Assembly: GCA_015233015.1 (NCBI GenBank)
Contig: JADFYO010000003.1
Coordinates: 27,653 to 91,652 of the forward strand
Length of the DNA: 64,000 bases
Reading direction: 5' to 3'
Source of the DNA: Nitrospirota bacterium
Lineage (GTDB): Bacteria; Nitrospirota; Thermodesulfovibrionia; Thermodesulfovibrionales; Magnetobacteriaceae
The notes beneath the pieces are model-generated. The model did no database searches, was not told the origin of the DNA, and saw only the letters and a list, made by a program, of their open reading frames with translations. Position 1 is the stretch's first letter, and each line of letters opens with the position of its first letter. Shown in pieces: positions 60,557 through 64,000 of the stretch. Made by a program: the position numbers and the translations under genes.

Positions 60557-60700
60557 ATGGGTGGAGCTTACACTACATATCATCCTCATAAGATTAAGAG
60601 GAGACGCAAACACGGGTTTTTACATCGCATGAGCACCAAGGCTGGCCGCAAGCTGATTAATCGCAGGAGGGCAAAGGGACGCAAGAGCTTAAGCGCCTGA
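60557..60700 (+). CDS. rpmH: 50S ribosomal protein L34
   Basis: The 47-residue basic protein contains the L34 core [22 protein letters not shown] and [13 protein letters not shown]. The N-terminus [10 protein letters not shown] differs from the usual MKRTYQPS form but aligns in length. It heads the conserved rpmH-rnpA-yidD-yidC block. A perfect consensus promoter precedes it. Its TGA (60698-60700) overlaps the apparent CTG start of rnpA. Confidence 0.97.
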   Translation: MGGAYTTYHPHKIKRRRKHGFLHRMSTKAGRKLINRRRAKGRKSLSA

Positions 60701-61071
60701 GCACGTTAGAAAGCCTTAAAAAAAGTTTTGAATTCAAGAACGTATTTCATAATGGCAGGCGATATAAGGCCGCCCATCTTGGCATTTATATCTCAGCCGG
60801 TAAGAAGCGTGGTGTAAGGGTTGGCCTCGTCGTAAGTAAACGCGTGGGCAACGCCGTCGTAAGAAACAAAGTTAAACGCCGGTTTCGTGAGGCGATGAGA
60901 ACTCTTTCAGTGATAAACAGCTCGGATATGTCTTTGGATATTGTATTGCTTGCAGGGACGCAGACCCCTCTGGCCGCATATAAGGATATTTATAACGAAT
61001 TGAGGGGTGTGCTTGAAAGACATTATGCGGCATTGCAAAAACAGAGCGTTGCTGAAAATCGTACGCGTTGA
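60697..61071 (+). CDS. rnpA: Ribonuclease P protein component, apparent CTG start
   Basis: The homologous frame reads [33 protein letters not shown] and then the RnpA signature [18 protein letters not shown] near residue 49. It binds the RNA subunit of RNase P to mature tRNA 5' ends. Between the in-frame stop at 60658 and the GTG at 60844 there is no ATG, GTG or TTG. The CTG at 60697, overlapping the rpmH stop as CTGA, gives the natural length of 124 residues. A start at GTG 60844 would remove the N-terminal half of the fold. Confidence 0.9.
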   Translation: MSTLESLKKSFEFKNVFHNGRRYKAAHLGIYISAGKKRGVRVGLVVSKRVGNAVVRNKVKRRFREAMRTLSVINSSDMSLDIVLLAGTQTPLAAYKDIYNELRGVLERHYAALQKQSVAENRTR

Positions 61072-61072
61072 A

Positions 61073-61282
61073 ATGAAAAGAATAATCATCTTTGCGATTT
61101 GGCTCTATAAGGCGGCAGTCTCACCATTCCTGCCGCAGAGTTGCCGGTTTGCGCCGTCGTGCTCCGAGTATGCAGCGGCTGCCGTCGAAAAGTATGGGGT
61201 GATGAAAGGTACTGGTATGGCCGTTAAGAGGCTGCTAAGGTGCCATCCCTTCAGCGAAGGCGGTTATGACCCTGTTAAATAG
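61073..61282 (+). CDS. yidD: Membrane protein insertion efficiency factor YidD
   Basis: From the ATG at 61073 the 69-residue protein reads IFAIWLYKAAVSPFLPQSCRFAPSCSEYAAAAVEKYG, with the family's CRFxPSCSEY motif, followed by RLLRCHPFSEGGYDPV. YidD aids YidC-mediated membrane insertion. It begins two bases after the rnpA stop; the longer in-frame opening at 61007 would overlap rnpA and is not preferred. Confidence 0.95.
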   Translation: MKRIIIFAIWLYKAAVSPFLPQSCRFAPSCSEYAAAAVEKYGVMKGTGMAVKRLLRCHPFSEGGYDPVK

Positions 61283-61345
61283 TCCTTTTATTAGAAGGTC
61301 ATTTACAGGTTTTAAAAATATGAACTTAAGGTAAATTACATAACT

Positions 61346-62941
61346 ATGGAAAAAAGGGCGCTCGTTGCAATCGTTCTATCTATCTCAATCCTGATGCTGT
61401 ACCAGTACTTTTACGTCAATCCTAAGATGAAAGAGGCCGCTAAGGCCGCACAGCTTGCCGCCGCTAATGACAATCGCACCAGTACCGCCGCCATTGCCTC
61501 GTCAAAGGCGGAGCCGACTATTCCCACCCCCGTGCAGAGCGCTGCACCTTCAGCCGGCCAGCCGGCTATACATTCGATAGATCTTCCCACCGTGGTGTCC
61601 GAACCTAAGACAGTTAAGGTTGACACACAACTATATACCGCCATAATTTCCCACACCGGCGGCGTTATTACGTCGTTTAAACTTAAGGACTATAGAGATA
61701 AAGGCGGCAAAGAAGTCTACCTAATAGATAAAAGCGCTAAAATCCCGGCCCTTGCCTCAGGTTATAATACCGACTTTACATTTATGAAGGCCGCTTTCAA
61801 TACCGCCTCATCAGGCAACATCACCCTCACAGGACAGGAGACCCGGCAGCTGGCCTTTGCTTTCGACTACAACGACATCCATATAAAGAGGACTTATACC
61901 TTCTACGGCGACAGCTATAAGATAGGATTAAAGGACGAGGTCGCCGGCATAGACGACTATTACATCACTACCGGCAGCGATTTCAGCTCCGAGGGAGCCG
62001 ACAGCTATGGCGCGCATAAAGGCCCTGTCATTCTCAGGGATATGGACAGGATAGAACTCAATACGAGTAAAAAACTTGACGGCATAAAACTCTACGACGG
62101 CAACATCAAGTGGATAGCCGAGGAAAACAAGTACTTTTTCGATGCCTTATCGCCATTGACCCAGACCAAAGGCGCGCAGATGTGGAATGATGGTGAAAAA
62201 TCAATCATTGGCGCCATTAAAACGGGAAGCGGCACAAATGAATTCATGTTCTACGCCGGTCCAAAGAAATACGAGGTCTTGAAATCTGTCAACGCCTCCT
62301 TAGAGCATATCGTAGATTTTGGTTTTTTCTCTATCATAGCCAGGCCGATTTTCTGGATGTTGATGTTTATTAACAGATACATCGGCAACTTCGGATGGTC
62401 TATCATATTGCTTACACTTATCATCAGAATCCCATTTATACCATTGATAAACAAGGGGCAGTCGTCAATGAAGAAACTCCAGAAGGTGCAGCCCCTGATG
62501 ACTGAAATCAGAGAGAAACACAAGAAAGACCCCCAGCGTATGCAGACTGAGCTGATGGCGCTTTACAAAAAACACAAGGTAAACCCGATGGGCGGATGTC
62601 TGCCGATGCTCGTGCAGATTCCGGTGTTTTTTGCCCTCTACAAGGTGCTCCTTGTGTCCATAGAACTCAGGGGTGCGCCGTTTATGCTTTGGATAACAGA
62701 CCTCTCATCCAAGGACCCGCACTATGTGCTTCCTATTATCATGGGCGGCACGATGTTCATGCAACAGAGAATGACGCCTACCACGATGGACCCCACACAG
62801 GCGAAGGTAATGATGTTTATGCCCATTATCTTTACGTTTATGTTTTTGAGCTTCCCCTCCGGACTGGTGCTCTACTGGCTGGTAAGTAATGTCCTGAGCA
62901 TACTTCAGCAGGTTTACATAAACAAGAAGAAAACCGCCTGA
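61346..62941 (+). CDS. yidC: Membrane protein insertase YidC
   Basis: The 531-residue protein has an N-terminal membrane helix (VAIVLSISILMLYQYFY), an Ala/Ser-rich linker, a periplasmic beta-supersandwich domain (about 80-320), and the conserved five-helix core from about 345: WSIILLTLIIRIPFIPL, then MQTELMALYKKHKVNPMGGCLPMLVQIPVFFALYKVL and FPSGLVLYWLVSN. It inserts and folds inner-membrane proteins with or without SecYEG. The presence of the large periplasmic domain points to a diderm organism. It ends in a basic KKKT tail. Confidence 0.97.
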   Translation: MEKRALVAIVLSISILMLYQYFYVNPKMKEAAKAAQLAAANDNRTSTAAIASSKAEPTIPTPVQSAAPSAGQPAIHSIDLPTVVSEPKTVKVDTQLYTAIISHTGGVITSFKLKDYRDKGGKEVYLIDKSAKIPALASGYNTDFTFMKAAFNTASSGNITLTGQETRQLAFAFDYNDIHIKRTYTFYGDSYKIGLKDEVAGIDDYYITTGSDFSSEGADSYGAHKGPVILRDMDRIELNTSKKLDGIKLYDGNIKWIAEENKYFFDALSPLTQTKGAQMWNDGEKSIIGAIKTGSGTNEFMFYAGPKKYEVLKSVNASLEHIVDFGFFSIIARPIFWMLMFINRYIGNFGWSIILLTLIIRIPFIPLINKGQSSMKKLQKVQPLMTEIREKHKKDPQRMQTELMALYKKHKVNPMGGCLPMLVQIPVFFALYKVLLVSIELRGAPFMLWITDLSSKDPHYVLPIIMGGTMFMQQRMTPTTMDPTQAKVMMFMPIIFTFMFLSFPSGLVLYWLVSNVLSILQQVYINKKKTA

Positions 62942-62963
62942 CACAGACGCGGCACTTAGGGTA

Positions 62964-64000
62964 ATGGACGTCATCATATGCCATATAAATGCCGACTTTG
63001 ATTGTCTTTCCTCTATGGTTGGGGCAAAGAAACTCTTCCCTGATGCAAAGATAGTCTTCCCCGGCGCTCAGGAAAGGCCGCTCAGGGAGTTTCTGAAGGC
63101 ATTTCCCGTGGAAATCTCAAAGACGAAAGAAATAGATATGTCCCAAATTACCCGCCTTATTATTGTTGACACAAAGGACCCGGAGAGAATTGGAGACTTT
63201 AAAAAAATATTAGGAAGGAAGGGCCTTCAGATATTTATATACGACCATCACGTACGCCGCCCCGGTGACATTACAGGCACGGTTGAGCTGGTTGAGGAAA
63301 TTGGAGCAACGGCAACCTTAATCGCTGAGATTTTACACTCAAAAAACATCTTGTTGTCCCCGATAGAGGCCACCATATTATGTCTGGGAATATATGAGGA
63401 GACAGGCTCGATGCGCTTCTCATCGACGACCGAAAGGGACATGGTTGCGGCGGCGTATCTGCTCAGGCGCGGTGCCGACCTCAATATTGTCTCGACATTC
63501 ATAAGGCCGCAGCTGAGCAGGGACGACCTCGAACTCTTAAATGAACTGCTCTCGTCGCTTTCAGAGGTAATAGTCCACGGTGTCAGGGTGAAGATAGCCG
63601 CAGCCGCCAGAGAAAATTACACAGGCGATGCGGCCTTCATAGCCCACGGCATAATGGACATGGAGGACATTGACGCGGTAGTTTTGATATTAAACATGGC
63701 CGGCAAGAGTTTGCTCATAGGAAGAAGCCGGGTGTCAGAACTTGACATAGGCGAGCTTATGCGGCGGTTTAACGGCGGGGGGCATCCCTCGGCGGCATCG
63801 GCCACAATGAAAGAAACTATCACAGACTTAGTCAAAGAAATGGTCGTCACAGCACTCCATGAGATAATCAGGCCCGAAAAGGCGGCAAGGGACGTTATGA
63901 CAAGTCCTGTAATTTCCATCGATTGGGACTCGACAATTAAAGAGGCCGAGGTGCTTTTGACCAAGTATGAGATAAATGTCCTGCCGGTCATCAGAGATGC
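62964..64000 (+). CDS. DHH/CBS protein, probable A-adding tRNA nucleotidyltransferase (partial)
   Basis: The gene runs off the right edge after 345 codons. It begins VIICHINADFDCLSSMVGA and continues with IIVDTKDPE, IYDHHVRRPGD and GGGHPSAAS, the DHH/DHHA1 motif set also used by RecJ and NrnA. A CBS domain follows (RDVMTSPVISIDWDSTIKEAEVLL). The DHH-CBS order at the head of a longer gene matches the tRNA nucleotidyltransferase/poly(A) polymerase proteins of several deep-branching bacteria, whose polymerase domain would lie beyond the window. That last point is inference. The start is ATG after a short GGG site, 22 bases from yidC. Confidence 0.8.
   Translation, partial: MDVIICHINADFDCLSSMVGAKKLFPDAKIVFPGAQERPLREFLKAFPVEISKTKEIDMSQITRLIIVDTKDPERIGDFKKILGRKGLQIFIYDHHVRRPGDITGTVELVEEIGATATLIAEILHSKNILLSPIEATILCLGIYEETGSMRFSSTTERDMVAAAYLLRRGADLNIVSTFIRPQLSRDDLELLNELLSSLSEVIVHGVRVKIAAAARENYTGDAAFIAHGIMDMEDIDAVVLILNMAGKSLLIGRSRVSELDIGELMRRFNGGGHPSAASATMKETITDLVKEMVVTALHEIIRPEKAARDVMTSPVISIDWDSTIKEAEVLLTKYEINVLPVIRD

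Overview
The window reads as chromosomal DNA of a Gram-negative (diderm), free-living, signalling-rich bacterium. The evidence is a YidC with a periplasmic domain, SecD/SecF/YajC, a pilus/type II secretion ATPase, GDP-mannose 4,6-dehydratase glycan genes, a complete lysA-dapF-dapA set and many hybrid histidine kinases. The DsrE/F/H-like plus TusA cluster, the lone cytochrome b C-terminal subunit and the huge WD40 protein kinase fit an environmental lineage such as Nitrospirota or a deltaproteobacterium-like group. That placement is inference; no rRNA gene is present. One tRNA (Arg-CCU) is seen at 45420-45493.

Layout. 1-3.4 kb: edge of a P-loop protein, a zinc-finger methyltransferase, a Uma2 nuclease, a DsbC-like thioredoxin-fold protein with a small partner, and a ribbon-helix-helix regulator followed by a MITE-like element. 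3.4-8.2 kb: yajC-secD-secF-recJ on the minus strand. 8.3-13.7 kb: two tandem paralogous receiver/HD-GYP proteins (the second with a degenerate receiver and apparently an AUC start), a large membrane protein and a lone receiver protein. 13.7-15.8 kb: phospholipase C-like protein and moeA. 15.8-16.3 kb: hairpin and 83-bp tandem repeats. 16.3-19.3 kb: TPR and HEAT proteins, cobO and a petD-like gene. 19.4-20.9 kb: sulfur-relay cluster (TusB-, TusD- and TusC-like, TusA), closed by a bidirectional terminator. 20.9-25.6 kb: secreted Kelch/Ig-like giant. 25.8-28.9 kb: accessory island with a nucleotidyltransferase toxin-type pair, an orphan conflict-type protein, an array of GTTAC/GTAAC sites and a long inverted repeat. 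29-34.2 kb: radical SAM gene, lysine/peptidoglycan operon, secreted protein, rubredoxin. 34.2-44.7 kb: 2154-residue WD40 Ser/Thr kinase divergent from a hybrid histidine kinase, then an HD hydrolase. 44.9-48.8 kb: coiled-coil membrane protein, tRNA, and a glycan operon (gmd, radical SAM, glycosyltransferase). 48.9-51.2 kb: a homocitrate/Re-citrate-synthase-type gene overlapping an isocitrate dehydrogenase. 51.2-53.2 kb: decaying accessory genes. 53.3-57.5 kb: two sensor kinases. 57.5-60.4 kb: frameshifted PilB/GspE ATPase and a decayed coiled-coil gene. 60.5-64 kb: rpmH-rnpA-yidD-yidC and the start of a DHH/CBS tRNA nucleotidyltransferase-type gene.

How the genes work together: the core operons cover membrane-protein export and insertion, lysine/DAP synthesis, molybdenum and cobalamin cofactors, and tRNA/RNase P processing. 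Around them lie signal-transduction genes (five with receiver domains, three histidine kinases, one Hanks kinase) and small accessory regions with repeats, toxin-type genes and several broken reading frames. No single unmistakable new system stands out. The best candidates for a second look are the 430-residue repeated module in the WD40 kinase, the citrate-synthase/IDH pair, the sulfur-relay cluster whose TusB-like member has no cysteine, and the accessory island at 25.8-28.5 kb. All domain assignments are by eye; no database search was run.
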